From Spirochaetaceae bacterium (GTDB lineage: Bacteria; Spirochaetota; Spirochaetia; B11-G9), in assembly GCA_015493635.1 (NCBI GenBank), contig WGCU01000018.1, positions 1-64,000 on the forward strand: a stretch of 64,000 bases of DNA. Reading direction: 5' to 3'. Below are positions 52,999 to 61,283 of this stretch, in pieces (position 1 is the first letter of the stretch; each line of letters begins with the position of its first letter). Below the pieces are notes generated by a model. That model had not been told where the DNA came from. It saw nothing but the letters and a program-made list of their open reading frames with translations, and did not search any database. The position numbers were made by a program, and so were the translations under genes.

Positions 52999-54295
52999 AC
53001 TAAAATGGATGTTCTTTATTTCCTCACGGTATTTTAGAACACAGAATAAAAACAAAAAAGTATCTTCTGCCCTGTTTTCAGTAACAGGGATCGCTGTCGG
53101 AGTTTTTGCAATGATAGTTATTCTCGGCGTTATGAATGGTTTTCAGCTTGGATTTATCAATGATATTCTTGAAATAAAATCTTATCATATCAGAGCATAC
53201 AGTACTAATCATCTGATAGATAAAAAATTATTAAAAAAGATAATAAGCACGCCTGGGGTCAGAAGCGTTCTACCGTTTACTGATCTTCAAACACTTGGGA
53301 AGAGTGAAAATTCAGATTTCAGGGCTTGTTCCATAAGGGCTGTTCCTGATAATGCGTCTTCTCTGGACCCTTCATTAATTCGTTATCTTGGACTTATACA
53401 TGGAAGTTTTAATGTTTCCGGCAGAAATACTATAATACTCGGCTCAGAATACGCATCCATGCTTGGTGTTCATGTAGGGGACAGTATTTCCCTCATTTCA
53501 ATGTCGGGAGTTTCTTTCAATACGTTAACTCCAGTTCATGAACGTTTTACCATTACAGGAATTTTTAAAAGCGGCTATTATGAGTATGACAGTTCCATGG
53601 GGTTTATTTCATTCCGCTCTGCTGCTGAAATATCGTCACGAACAGGTCCGGTTATATACGGTATAAAACTGGACAACAGATATGGGGACAGACCTGTAAT
53701 AGCTGACCTTCAATGGAAATACAATAGGGTTTTTAAAAAAATAGTATCCTGGAGAAATTATAACAGAGCCTTTTTTGGAGCTCTTCGCATGGAGAAAATC
53801 TCTATGATACTCCTTGTCGGGCTTATATTTTTTGTTGTTGGAGTAAATATAAAGCACTCTCTTGAAAGATCGGTATACAAGAGAAAGGAAGATATAGGTG
53901 TCCTCCGGTCATTGGGAGCAACCCCTGGAAGTATAAAGATTATATTTGTTTTAGAAGGGATACTTATTGGTTTTACCGGAGGAATAATCGGTATATTACT
54001 GGGTTTGGTTGTTACCCTTAATATAAATTCTTTTTTTTCCCTGTTGTCACACCTCATTGCCTTTTCTCTCTCTTTTATAAGCAGAATATTTTCACCTTTC
54101 ACTCCATATACCGGGGGATCCTATCAAATATTTTCTCCCGCTTATTTCTATATTCAGAATGTACCGGTAAAAATACTCCTTCATGAGGTTTATTTTATTT
54201 TTCTTTTTGCTCTTCTTTCATCTACCATCGCTGCCTGGACCGCAGCTGCTAAAATTTCTGATTTTAATCCGGCGGAGATACTGCGTTATGAGTAA
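52991..54295 (+). CDS. LolC/LolE-type lipoprotein export permease (first)
   Basis: This 434-residue membrane protein has four membrane segments in the MacB/FtsX-like pattern. The N-terminal segment is SVTGIAVGVFAMIVILGVMNG, split from the C-terminal group (ISMILLVGLIFFVVGVNI, then the KEDIGVLRSLGATPGSIK loop). A large periplasmic domain lies between. With the ATPase and second permease it forms LolCDE, which releases lipoproteins from the inner membrane. I start it at GTG 52991, which overlaps the previous stop; longer frames from 52958 look unlikely. Confidence 0.85.
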   Translation: MNKLKWMFFISSRYFRTQNKNKKVSSALFSVTGIAVGVFAMIVILGVMNGFQLGFINDILEIKSYHIRAYSTNHLIDKKLLKKIISTPGVRSVLPFTDLQTLGKSENSDFRACSIRAVPDNASSLDPSLIRYLGLIHGSFNVSGRNTIILGSEYASMLGVHVGDSISLISMSGVSFNTLTPVHERFTITGIFKSGYYEYDSSMGFISFRSAAEISSRTGPVIYGIKLDNRYGDRPVIADLQWKYNRVFKKIVSWRNYNRAFFGALRMEKISMILLVGLIFFVVGVNIKHSLERSVYKRKEDIGVLRSLGATPGSIKIIFVLEGILIGFTGGIIGILLGLVVTLNINSFFSLLSHLIAFSLSFISRIFSPFTPYTGGSYQIFSPAYFYIQNVPVKILLHEVYFIFLFALLSSTIAAWTAAAKISDFNPAEILRYE

Positions 54296-54965
54296 TATTA
54301 TTGAAATACAGAGTTTGAATAAAACGTATAAAACAGGGCGCGAACAACTTCCTGTTATTATAGACCTAACACTCAACGTGAAAAAAAACAGTGTTCTCGT
54401 TATTACCGGTAACAGCGGAAGTGGGAAAAGTACGTTTCTTAATCTTGTTTCAGGCCTTGAAGTCCCTACATCAGGGAATATTTATGTCAATAATAAACGG
54501 ATCGATAAAATGTCTGAAGGGGAACTTTCACTGTACAGAAGATATTCCATAGGTCTTGTTTTCCAGTTTCATTATCTTCTCAATGATTTTACAGCATTGG
54601 AAAATGTTATGCTTCCCCTTTACATGGCGGGAACAGATAAAAAAGTTGCCAGGGAACATGCATATCTTCTCCTTCAGGAGGTTGGCCTTGAAGACAGGAT
54701 CAGCCATTTTCCTCAAGAACTCTCCGGAGGTGAGCGTCAGAGGGTGGCTGTTGCACGAGCGCTCATAAATAATCCGGAAATTATTCTTGCTGATGAACCT
54801 ACGGGAAATCTCGACGAAAAAAATTCCCGTACTGTTGAAAACATGCTTTTTTCACTTGTGGAGAAACACGCCAAAACGCTTATCCTTGTTACTCATGATA
54901 CAACCCTTGCTTCACACGCAGAGCACCATATGGAACTTGTAAATGGAGAACTTCACGACGTATGA
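54288..54965 (+). CDS. lolD: LolD-type ABC ATPase
   Basis: This 225-residue ATPase has Walker A GNSGSGKST, the Q-loop FQFHYLLNDFTALEN, signature LSGGERQRVAVARALINNP and Walker B IILADEPTGNLDEKN, then the H-loop LVTHD. The MacB/LolD subfamily marker VMLPLYM is present. I start at ATG 54288, overlapping the first permease stop; the frame upstream to 54183 is inside that permease. It overlaps the second permease by four bases. Confidence 0.92.
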   Translation: MSNIIEIQSLNKTYKTGREQLPVIIDLTLNVKKNSVLVITGNSGSGKSTFLNLVSGLEVPTSGNIYVNNKRIDKMSEGELSLYRRYSIGLVFQFHYLLNDFTALENVMLPLYMAGTDKKVAREHAYLLLQEVGLEDRISHFPQELSGGERQRVAVARALINNPEIILADEPTGNLDEKNSRTVENMLFSLVEKHAKTLILVTHDTTLASHAEHHMELVNGELHDV

Positions 54966-56266
54966 TGCTGACACGTTCTTTACAACTTGGAATCCGTTTC
55001 ATGACCGGGAGAGGGAACAGCGGATTGACTCGCCATATTATGGGAGCTGTATTTGGAATAGCAGTTTCTCTTATTCCCCTCGTTGTAGTCCTGGAAGTTA
55101 CAACGGGAATGATTGGTGGTATTACAGACCGTTATCTCGAAATAGGCACGTACCATATCCAGGTAAGAAATTATACCCAAAATGGGTTTACTGAAGCATC
55201 AGGCATTATAAAAAAATTGAATAGTATGCCCGGGATAAGGACCGCTTTCCCTGTTATCCATGGTGTTGGGCTTGCCTATTCTCCTACTGGGCGGACTGGA
55301 ATTACGCTTAAAGCACTTTCAAAGGACTACTGGGACCAGGACAGGGGAATCCATCAATATTTAAAAATTATTTCAGGGAGTTTTGACTTATCAACAGAAG
55401 ATTCTGCATTGGTTAGCAGTGAGACAGCAAAAAAACTGCATGTCTCTGTTGGGGACAAGATAACTATTCTAACAGCCCGAACGATACCAGGAGGAAGAAC
55501 AATCTTAAAACCTTCTCACTTTACTGTTAAAGGACTGTTCTCTACCGGATACTATGAACTTGATTCGTTAAGTGTGTATATAAATCTTCTCAAAGGAAAG
55601 AAACTTTTTAACGATCCAGAGAGTTTTTTTATAGGAGTTAAAATTGTTAACCCCGAGAAAGACGTTAATAAGATGGTACACCGGATACAGCGTATGCTTC
55701 AGCACAATTGGTTCGTGTTTACCTGGTTCGACCTTCAAAAACCAATGTATGAGAGTTTTAAAACGACTAAGATACTTCTTCTCTTCATTATGATGATTAT
55801 AGTCCTTGTAGCAGCAGTAAATATATCATCCGCACTTGTTATGATGGTAATGGAAAAAGAAGCCGATGTAGCCATTTTAAAAAGTACAGGAGTAAGCGGC
55901 AGCAGCATTATCAGCGCATACATTTTTTCAGGTTTTATTATAGGAATTATTGGAACGGTTATAGGAATTATTACCGGATTGGTTGCAGCTGTCAATATCA
56001 ATGGCGTTATCCATGGTATTCAGTATTTTCTCAATTTTTCAGAAAGTATTATACAGATAATTTTTTCTCCTTTTACGGAAATTGCTTTTCACAAAATTGT
56101 TCTTGTAAATTCTACATACTATCTGGACCGTATCCCTATTATAATCGATTTTAAAAATATTTTTATTATCAGTACTGGATCGGTACTGCTTTCTACTCTT
56201 GCATCGATCATACCCGCATTTCAGGCTGGAAAAATTAAACCGATGGAAGTGATACGGAGACAGTAA
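54962..56266 (+). CDS. LolC/LolE-type lipoprotein export permease (second)
   Basis: The 434-residue protein is the second MacB/FtsX-like permease, paralogous to the first. It has segments near 20-42 (GAVFGIAVSLIPLVVVLEVT) and a C-terminal group (LLFIMMIIVLVAAVNISSAL, then KEADVAILKSTGVSGSS and IIGIIGTVIGIITGLVAAVN). The central periplasmic domain is about 65-270. It completes the LolCDE set that serves the many lipoproteins in this genome. Confidence 0.85.
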   Translation: MMLTRSLQLGIRFMTGRGNSGLTRHIMGAVFGIAVSLIPLVVVLEVTTGMIGGITDRYLEIGTYHIQVRNYTQNGFTEASGIIKKLNSMPGIRTAFPVIHGVGLAYSPTGRTGITLKALSKDYWDQDRGIHQYLKIISGSFDLSTEDSALVSSETAKKLHVSVGDKITILTARTIPGGRTILKPSHFTVKGLFSTGYYELDSLSVYINLLKGKKLFNDPESFFIGVKIVNPEKDVNKMVHRIQRMLQHNWFVFTWFDLQKPMYESFKTTKILLLFIMMIIVLVAAVNISSALVMMVMEKEADVAILKSTGVSGSSIISAYIFSGFIIGIIGTVIGIITGLVAAVNINGVIHGIQYFLNFSESIIQIIFSPFTEIAFHKIVLVNSTYYLDRIPIIIDFKNIFIISTGSVLLSTLASIIPAFQAGKIKPMEVIRRQ

Positions 56267-56281
56267 TAGGCTTACATCAGG

Positions 56282-56310
56282 TTGACAGAAAAGGATGGTT
56301 TCTGTATAGT
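56282..56310 (+). promoter_or_regulatory. promoter of the tRNA-Asp/tRNA-Pro pair
   Basis: A consensus TTGACA (56282-56287) and TATAGT (56305-56310) are separated by exactly 17 bases. The start site is predicted about five bases before the first tRNA. Confidence 0.8.
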
Positions 56311-56321
56311 TTCACACTGTT

Positions 56322-56395
56322 GGGGGTGTGGCGAAGTTGGTTATCGCGCCGGCCTGTCAAGCCGGAGATCGCGGGTTCGATCCCCGTCACTCCCG
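56322..56395 (+). tRNA. tRNA-Asp (anticodon GTC)
   Basis: The sequence forms a cloverleaf with the acceptor GGGGGTG pairing with CACTCCC, the anticodon loop CTGTCAA (anticodon GTC) and the T arm GGGTTCGATCCCC. The discriminator base is G. CCA is not encoded. Confidence 0.95.
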
Positions 56396-56403
56396 TGTTT
56401 TTT

Positions 56404-56476
56404 CGGGCTGTAGCGCAGTGGCTAGCGCGCTTGGTTCGGGATCAAGAGATCGGAGGTTCGAATCCTCTCAGCCCGA
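56404..56476 (+). tRNA. tRNA-Pro (anticodon CGG)
   Basis: The acceptor CGGGCTG pairs with CAGCCCG, the anticodon loop is TTCGGGA (anticodon CGG), and the T arm contains GGTTCGAATCC. It follows tRNA-Asp by eight bases, so both are processed from one transcript. CCA is not encoded. A weak dyad (CTTTTGCT with AGCAAAAG) follows at about 56483-56512. Confidence 0.94.
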
Positions 56477-56566
56477 AAAAAACTTTTGCTGTTGATGCGA
56501 TAGCAAAAGCTTGAGTTTAGATCTATTTAGTTTATGGTTTCTCTATCCGATTATGAAAAGAGTGGT

Positions 56567-57343
56567 ATGAGATTAAACAAAGCTTTCTTTTTAGTATTTA
56601 TATTCATTTCTCCCTTCTTTTTATATGCTGGTGCTGTAACAGTAACGATAACCGCAGGGGATACCCTTTATAAAATTTCACGAAAGTACAAAATTCCTGT
56701 GAATGATCTTGTTTTGTATAATGATATTAAAAATCCTACTCATTTGCGGATAGGAACACTACTGAAGATTCCCTCAGTATACACAGTAAAGAAAGGGGAT
56801 ACTTTGTACGGTATTTCTAAAAATTTTAAAATAAGTGTTTCAACTCTGTGTAAACTAAATAAAATTGACCTTAATCACATTCTTAAAATAGGAGAAACAC
56901 TCAGGGTTCCGTATATTGAACCTGTTTCATCACCTCCCTTAGTCAAACAGGAGGTGAATACATCTATTAAGAAATCATCTCATACTGATGATAATCTCCT
57001 GTGGCCGCATAAAGGAAAACGTATCGCTATAAAAGGAAAACTTACCGGTGAAGAAATCCTTGGGAAAAAAGGAGATGTTATTATTTCTGTTTCTTCCGGA
57101 AAGGTTGTGTGGGTAGCTCCTTACCGTGGGTACGGGAAACTGATAATGATTGAAACAAAAGACAAACATATATTTGCTTACGGTGGTAATGATAAAACAC
57201 TCGTTAAAGTAGGAGATATAGTTAAACCAGGAACTAAAATAGGAACAATGGGTATTGACCCTATTGAAAAAAACGCGAAAGCCTTTTTCTTTGTCTATAA
57301 GGGAGGAAAACCAGTTGATCCGCGTAAAGCGCCCCGGGGATAA
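56567..57343 (+). CDS. LysM protein with a degenerate M23 (LytM-like) domain
   Basis: The 258-residue protein has a signal peptide, two LysM repeats (ITAGDTLYKISRKYKIPVND and VKKGDTLYGISKNFKISVST) and a LytM/M23-like C-terminal domain (about 145-255). Active M23 enzymes carry H...D and HxH zinc ligands. Here the last motif is AFFFVYKGGKPVDP, with no HxH, so it is likely catalytically inactive and binds or regulates peptidoglycan enzymes, as NlpD/EnvC do. I start at ATG 56567, which begins the signal peptide; 56534 adds a non-signal extension. Confidence 0.8.
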   Translation: MRLNKAFFLVFIFISPFFLYAGAVTVTITAGDTLYKISRKYKIPVNDLVLYNDIKNPTHLRIGTLLKIPSVYTVKKGDTLYGISKNFKISVSTLCKLNKIDLNHILKIGETLRVPYIEPVSSPPLVKQEVNTSIKKSSHTDDNLLWPHKGKRIAIKGKLTGEEILGKKGDVIISVSSGKVVWVAPYRGYGKLIMIETKDKHIFAYGGNDKTLVKVGDIVKPGTKIGTMGIDPIEKNAKAFFFVYKGGKPVDPRKAPRG

Positions 57344-57346
57344 TGT

Positions 57347-57964
57347 GTGAAAGGTGTTAAAATTATAGGAATATCTGGAGGCTCAGGTTCAGGTAAGACA
57401 ACGATTGTTAATAAAATAGCCGACATTATTCCAGATTTTCTCTTTCTTCCTCAGGATAATTACTATAAATCTGCTGAATATATGAATAACAAGAATATTA
57501 CTGCTTTTAATTTTGATCATCCTGATGCCTTTGACAATGAACTCATCATTAAGCATCTGCGCTCTTTAAAGTCATTTAAGCCCATAGATATGCCCCAGTA
57601 TGATTTTATCCATCATAGAAGGAAAGAAACGTGTATCCATCTGGAGCCTAAAAAACTTGTAATCTTTGAAGGAATTATGGTTTTTTTTGATAAAACGATA
57701 CGTGATCTTATTGATTTAAAACTTTATGTAGATACACCTGACGATATACGTTTTATTCGGAGACTTAAAAGAGATACTGCTGAGCGGGGAAGAACGATGG
57801 ACTCTGTTATAAAACAATATTCAGAAATTGTCAGGCCTGGGCATTATGAATTTATTGAACCTACTAAACGGTATGCGGACCTGGTAATCCCAGAGGGAGG
57901 ATTCAATAAAGGTGCTCTTTTGGCTTTAACTCCCTTCTTAAAAATGATAAGTAGTCAGGAATAA
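57347..57964 (+). CDS. udk: uridine kinase-like P-loop kinase
   Basis: The 205-residue protein has Walker [40 protein letters not shown] and the lid region [18 protein letters not shown], all typical of uridine/cytidine kinase, which phosphorylates uridine or cytidine for pyrimidine salvage. The family segment FEGIMVFFD is also present. It starts with GTG four bases after the LysM gene. Confidence 0.9.
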   Translation: MKGVKIIGISGGSGSGKTTIVNKIADIIPDFLFLPQDNYYKSAEYMNNKNITAFNFDHPDAFDNELIIKHLRSLKSFKPIDMPQYDFIHHRRKETCIHLEPKKLVIFEGIMVFFDKTIRDLIDLKLYVDTPDDIRFIRRLKRDTAERGRTMDSVIKQYSEIVRPGHYEFIEPTKRYADLVIPEGGFNKGALLALTPFLKMISSQE

Positions 57965-57991
57965 ATTATAATTATAGAGGAGAAATGTACA

Positions 57992-58495
57992 ATGAAAAAG
58001 AGAGCAGTGTTCATCGGTTTGATATTCTTTTTGACAGTACTTGCATCCTACAGTGAAGAGTCAATTAAAGCAACTTTTACAAATAATACGGGATATACCG
58101 TTAAAGAACTGTATATATCTCCAACAAGTCATGATAACTGGTATGACAATCTATTGAAGGGAAGTACTGTTCCTAATGGAGATAGTATTGAAATCACTAT
58201 ACCAAAATACAATTCGGATTCTTTTGTTTATGATCTTATGGCCGTTGATTCTGAAGGGGATAGTTATTCAAAATACGAAGTAGATTTTACTAATCCAGAC
58301 TCTCGCAAAGTTGAACTGACTTTTGACGATTACGAAGGTAATGCATCGGACAATAGAGATAGTAATGCAGCGGGAGGTGACTATAACAGCGGGTATAAAG
58401 ACGGTTACAAGGATGCGTATCGTGATGCATACAGTGAAGCGTACAAGGAAGGTTATAAAGCTGGCCTCAGTGATGCGATGAAGAAATCTCAATAA
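57992..58495 (+). CDS. exported protein with Tyr-repeat C-terminus
   Basis: The 167-residue protein has a signal peptide (RAVFIGLIFFLTVLASYS) and a beta domain (about 25-110, ATFTNNTGYTVKELYISP and SIEITIPKYNSDSFVYDLMA). The C-terminus from about 130 carries a regular four-residue Tyr repeat: YNSGYKDGYKDAYRDAYSEA and YKEGYKAGLS. The repeat would form an amphipathic helix or tyrosine zipper-like stack. I recognise no family. It ends 10 bases before copy B of the dispersed repeat. Confidence 0.65.
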   Translation: MKKRAVFIGLIFFLTVLASYSEESIKATFTNNTGYTVKELYISPTSHDNWYDNLLKGSTVPNGDSIEITIPKYNSDSFVYDLMAVDSEGDSYSKYEVDFTNPDSRKVELTFDDYEGNASDNRDSNAAGGDYNSGYKDGYKDAYRDAYSEAYKEGYKAGLSDAMKKSQ

Positions 58496-58505
58496 TTGTT
58501 CTTCG

Positions 58506-58597
58506 CAAACGAGTGAGTTGAGCGGGATAACTTGTTGATTCCATTCCCGGGGGAGTGCAGAGAGCGAAAGGTATCAATAGGTATTGACACCTTTCAT
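58506..58597 (+). repeat. dispersed palindromic repeat, copy B (short form)
   Basis: On the plus strand this is CAAACGAG, then GTTGAGCGGGATAACTTGTT, GATTCCATTCCCG, CAGAGAGCG, and the hairpin arms GAAAGGTATCAATA and TATTGACACCTTTC with only a G between. It matches the reverse complement of 46451-46592 except for the 49 bases missing here. The 14-base stem has the same single mismatch in both copies. It lies between two convergent genes and overlaps the yidD stop. Confidence 0.8.
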
Positions 58598-58875
58598 TTT
58601 TTTGAACGATAAAACTTGTGATAACGGGAAGTAATGTAATTCATAGAGAATTTTTCAGGAACAGGATCATCACCACCTGTAAAAAAAAGACTGGTACACC
58701 GGAAAATTCTTGTAATACCAAGGAAAATTCCCTTAAAAACGCCGTGTTTTTTGATTGATTCTCTGGCATACATGGAACATGTTGGATGGTAAATACATGA
58801 ACTGGGAAATAATGGAGAAATGAGCCGTTGATAGAGTATTATAGGTAAAATAAAAAGAAAGCGTATTATTTTCAT
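58594..58875 (-). CDS. yidD: membrane protein insertion efficiency factor YidD
   Basis: YidD helps YidC-type membrane protein insertion. The 93-residue protein has the core [24 protein letters not shown], a good match to the family motif (RLISP..P..CRY.PTCS.YA). It is alone, away from rnpA and yidC. I start at ATG 58875, since a promoter ends seven bases before it and there is no Shine-Dalgarno. A GTG at 58881 would overlap the predicted start site. The stop lies in the dispersed repeat. Confidence 0.9.
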   Translation of the reverse strand: MKIIRFLFILPIILYQRLISPLFPSSCIYHPTCSMYARESIKKHGVFKGIFLGITRIFRCTSLFFTGGDDPVPEKFSMNYITSRYHKFYRSKK

Positions 58876-58882
58876 CTTCACA

Positions 58883-58911
58883 ATTCTATATTAAGAGATA
58901 AAATTACTCAA
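58883..58911 (-). promoter_or_regulatory. promoter of yidD, probably giving a leaderless mRNA
   Basis: On the minus strand TTGAGT (58906-58911) and TAGAAT (58883-58888) are separated by 17 bases, with seven bases to the ATG and no Shine-Dalgarno. Confidence 0.55.
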
Positions 58912-58995
58912 GTGACTGCTTTTCTGCTTGAAATAATCTTATTTTACCTTTAAAATGCCTACGATTACTGAATGAGAATATTCCAGGAGGACATA

Positions 58996-59166
58996 ATGGC
59001 TGGACCTGTTTCAAAAAATGCACGACGTGAAGGCGCTCACCAGCTTATAAGCCGGTGGGGCGGTGAGATTAAAATGAAATCTGTATTTGAAAATGGTAAA
59101 CTAAGACATATGGCAGTTTGTCAGAAGACAGGAAATACAGGACGGAAACCACGTGATTTGATGTAG
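58996..59166 (+). CDS. small basic protein, 56 residues, unknown
   Basis: The frame from ATG 58996 has a strong AGGAGG upstream and encodes 56 residues, starting AGPVSKNARREGAHQLISRW. The protein is basic and has the look of a ribosome- or RNA-associated factor, but I recognise no family. An ATG at 58972 would add eight residues without a Shine-Dalgarno. A terminator follows that runs into the end of argD. Confidence 0.65.
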   Translation: MAGPVSKNARREGAHQLISRWGGEIKMKSVFENGKLRHMAVCQKTGNTGRKPRDLM

Positions 59167-59190
59167 CAATCTTTTTTACGGGTATTTCAG

Positions 59191-59217
59191 GGTCTGCTTA
59201 CAAGCAGGCCTTTTTTT
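59191..59217 (+). terminator. terminator of the 56-residue gene, inside the argD 3' end
   Basis: GGTCTGC and GCAGGCC form a hairpin around TTACAA, followed by TTTTTTT. The hairpin and T-run lie over the last codons of argD on the other strand (KKACL and stop), so the argD C-terminus is partly set by the terminator. Confidence 0.75.
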
Positions 59218-60394
59218 GTAATTTTTCAAGAACACTGTTAAGTATATGGATTGCCTTATCTATTTCATTCTTACCGGTAATGAGAGGGGGTACAAAACGG
59301 ACAACCGATGGTCCTGCTGTTACAAGGAGAAGCCCTTCCTCCCTGCATGAAGACACTATATCAGCTGCGGGAATATTTACCTCCATACCGAGCATAAAAC
59401 CAAGGCCTCTAATTTCCTTAACAAAAGAATAATTTTGTGATATCTGTTCTAATCGTTCTTTCATGTAACTGCCGGACTCCCGTATCGTTTCCAGAAGGTT
59501 ATTATCGATAAGTTCATGTAGTACCGCACGTGCTCCTGAACAAACAAGAGGATTTCCTCCAAATGTAGCAGCATGGTCTCCGGGTTCAAATAAGTCAAAT
59601 TCTTTTGTTGAGAGAATAGCTCCTATAGGGAGGCCTCCTCCAAGCCCCTTAGCGAGAGCGATAATATCAGGATATACTCCAAAGTGTTCATGCGCAAAGA
59701 GCGTCCCTGTACGGCCCATACCGCATTGAACCTCATCAAATATTAATGCTGCCTTTTCCACTGTACAAAGATCCCGTACCTTTTCAAGGTACTTTTTGTC
59801 TGCAGGATGAATACCGCCTTCTCCTTGTATTGGTTCCAGGATAACAGCACAGGTGTCCGGATCCATTTTCTGTTTTAAGTCATCAAAATCATTAAAACGT
59901 GCAAATACCACACCCGGGAGAAGCGGAAGGAAAGAGTGTTGATATTTTATCTGCCCGGTAAGAGAAAGTGATCCGGAGGTTCTTCCATGAAAAGATTGAT
60001 TCATTGCAATAATTTTCCATGCTCCGTTCTTCTTTGCCTTTCCGAACTTTTTTGCAAGTTTCAGTGCTGATTCTACCGCTTCAGTACCGCTGTTACAAAA
60101 AAATGCTTTATCAAAGCTGCTGTTATTAATAAGTTTTTTTGCTAAATCAATTTGCTGCTCATTAAGAAAAAGATTTGAATAGTGAATAATACGGTGCAGC
60201 TGGTTATCAACTGCTTCATTAAATCCGGGATGGTTGTATCCAAGAGAATTCACTGCTATACCAGACAGAAAGTCAAGGTACTCTCTACCATTACTGTCTT
60301 TTACATAGCAACCATCACCGGAAACAAGATTTATGGGAAAGGGATTGTACGTATGCATCAGCACTTGCTGAGCTTCCTGAATTAATGATGTCAT
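59198..60394 (-). CDS. argD: acetylornithine aminotransferase
   Basis: ArgD makes N-acetylornithine with PLP and glutamate. The 398-residue enzyme has the family motifs GDGCYVKDSNGREYLDFLSG, FCNSGTEAVESALKLAKK, LIFDEVQCGMGRTG and the PLP Lys in DIIALAKGLGGGLPIG. It is the last gene of the argC-J-B-D operon. It starts with ATG at 60394 overlapping argB by four bases. Confidence 0.95.
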   Translation of the reverse strand: MTSLIQEAQQVLMHTYNPFPINLVSGDGCYVKDSNGREYLDFLSGIAVNSLGYNHPGFNEAVDNQLHRIIHYSNLFLNEQQIDLAKKLINNSSFDKAFFCNSGTEAVESALKLAKKFGKAKKNGAWKIIAMNQSFHGRTSGSLSLTGQIKYQHSFLPLLPGVVFARFNDFDDLKQKMDPDTCAVILEPIQGEGGIHPADKKYLEKVRDLCTVEKAALIFDEVQCGMGRTGTLFAHEHFGVYPDIIALAKGLGGGLPIGAILSTKEFDLFEPGDHAATFGGNPLVCSGARAVLHELIDNNLLETIRESGSYMKERLEQISQNYSFVKEIRGLGFMLGMEVNIPAADIVSSCREEGLLLVTAGPSVVRFVPPLITGKNEIDKAIHILNSVLEKLQKKACL

Positions 60395-61260
60395 AATTCT
60401 TCCTTTTTAATAAGAGTTCCTATGCCTTTTCTGGTAAAAATTTCCAGGATGAGTGAGTGCTCAACCCTTCCGTCAAGAATATGAGCTGAATGAACACCCC
60501 CCTGTACTGCATCTTCTGCACATTCAACTTTGGGGATCATACCCCCTGAAATTGTTTTTTGTTTTATGAGCTCAGGAATACTCCCGGGGTTGAGAACTGA
60601 GATAAGAGAATGGGGATCATCTGGATCTTTAAGAACCCCAGGCGTATCAGTTAAAAAAATAAGTTTTTCCGCCCCCAATTCAATAGATATGGCGGAAGCT
60701 GCGTAATCAGCATTTATATTGTAGGTTACTCCTGTTGAATCACAGGAAACAGGTGCTATAACAGGAATATAACCGTTATCAAGTAAAACTGTTATAAGAT
60801 GCGTATTAACAGAGGATATTTCTCCGACAAAACCAAGATTGTCTTCACCTGAGGATCGTTTTCGTGCAGTAAGCGTCATCCCGTCTTTTCCAGAAATTCC
60901 CACCGCATCAATATTATGAAATTGAAAAAGAGAAACTATTTCCTTATTAATCTGACCGGAGAGAACCATTTCCGCAACTTCCATGGTTTCCTCATCAGTA
61001 ACTCTCAGCCCATTGATAAATGCAGTTTCTTTACCTATTTTCCCAAGCATTCTGCTTATGGCTGGTCCACCGCCGTGAATAACGACAGGTTTCATACCGG
61101 CAAGTTTCATAAGAATAATATCTTCAATTGCCTTTTCTTTTAACGAAGGAAGAGACATAGCACTTCCGCCGTATTTTATAACGATAACTTTACCGTAAAA
61201 ATTCTTGATATACGGTAAGGATTCTATGAGAATATTCGCCTGTTCAATTAATTTCTGCAT
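60391..61260 (-). CDS. argB: acetylglutamate kinase
   Basis: ArgB phosphorylates N-acetylglutamate. The 289-residue kinase has the N-terminal IVIKYGGSAM, VVIHGGGPAISRML, INADYAASAISIELGAEKLI and GGMIPKVECAEDAV, which are typical of the amino-acid kinase fold with its glycine-rich ATP site. The N-terminal segment ANILIESLPYI could form the hexamer-forming helix of arginine-inhibited ArgB. Confidence 0.95.
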   Translation of the reverse strand: MQKLIEQANILIESLPYIKNFYGKVIVIKYGGSAMSLPSLKEKAIEDIILMKLAGMKPVVIHGGGPAISRMLGKIGKETAFINGLRVTDEETMEVAEMVLSGQINKEIVSLFQFHNIDAVGISGKDGMTLTARKRSSGEDNLGFVGEISSVNTHLITVLLDNGYIPVIAPVSCDSTGVTYNINADYAASAISIELGAEKLIFLTDTPGVLKDPDDPHSLISVLNPGSIPELIKQKTISGGMIPKVECAEDAVQGGVHSAHILDGRVEHSLILEIFTRKGIGTLIKKEEL

Positions 61261-61283
61261 TCTTTATTTCCTTTCACATATGC

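Noticed and set aside
54183-54287. A 35-residue hydrophobic N-terminal extension of LolD
   Set aside because: It is a shadow of the last coding part of the permease gene, and LolD family starts match ATG 54288.
58506-58597. The dispersed repeat as an integron attC site, since GTTGAGC/GTTGAAC fits the GTTRRRY core and some spirochaetes carry integrons
   Set aside because: No matching RYYYAAC partner lies at the other end, the stem is in the wrong place, and there is no integrase of the integron type nearby.
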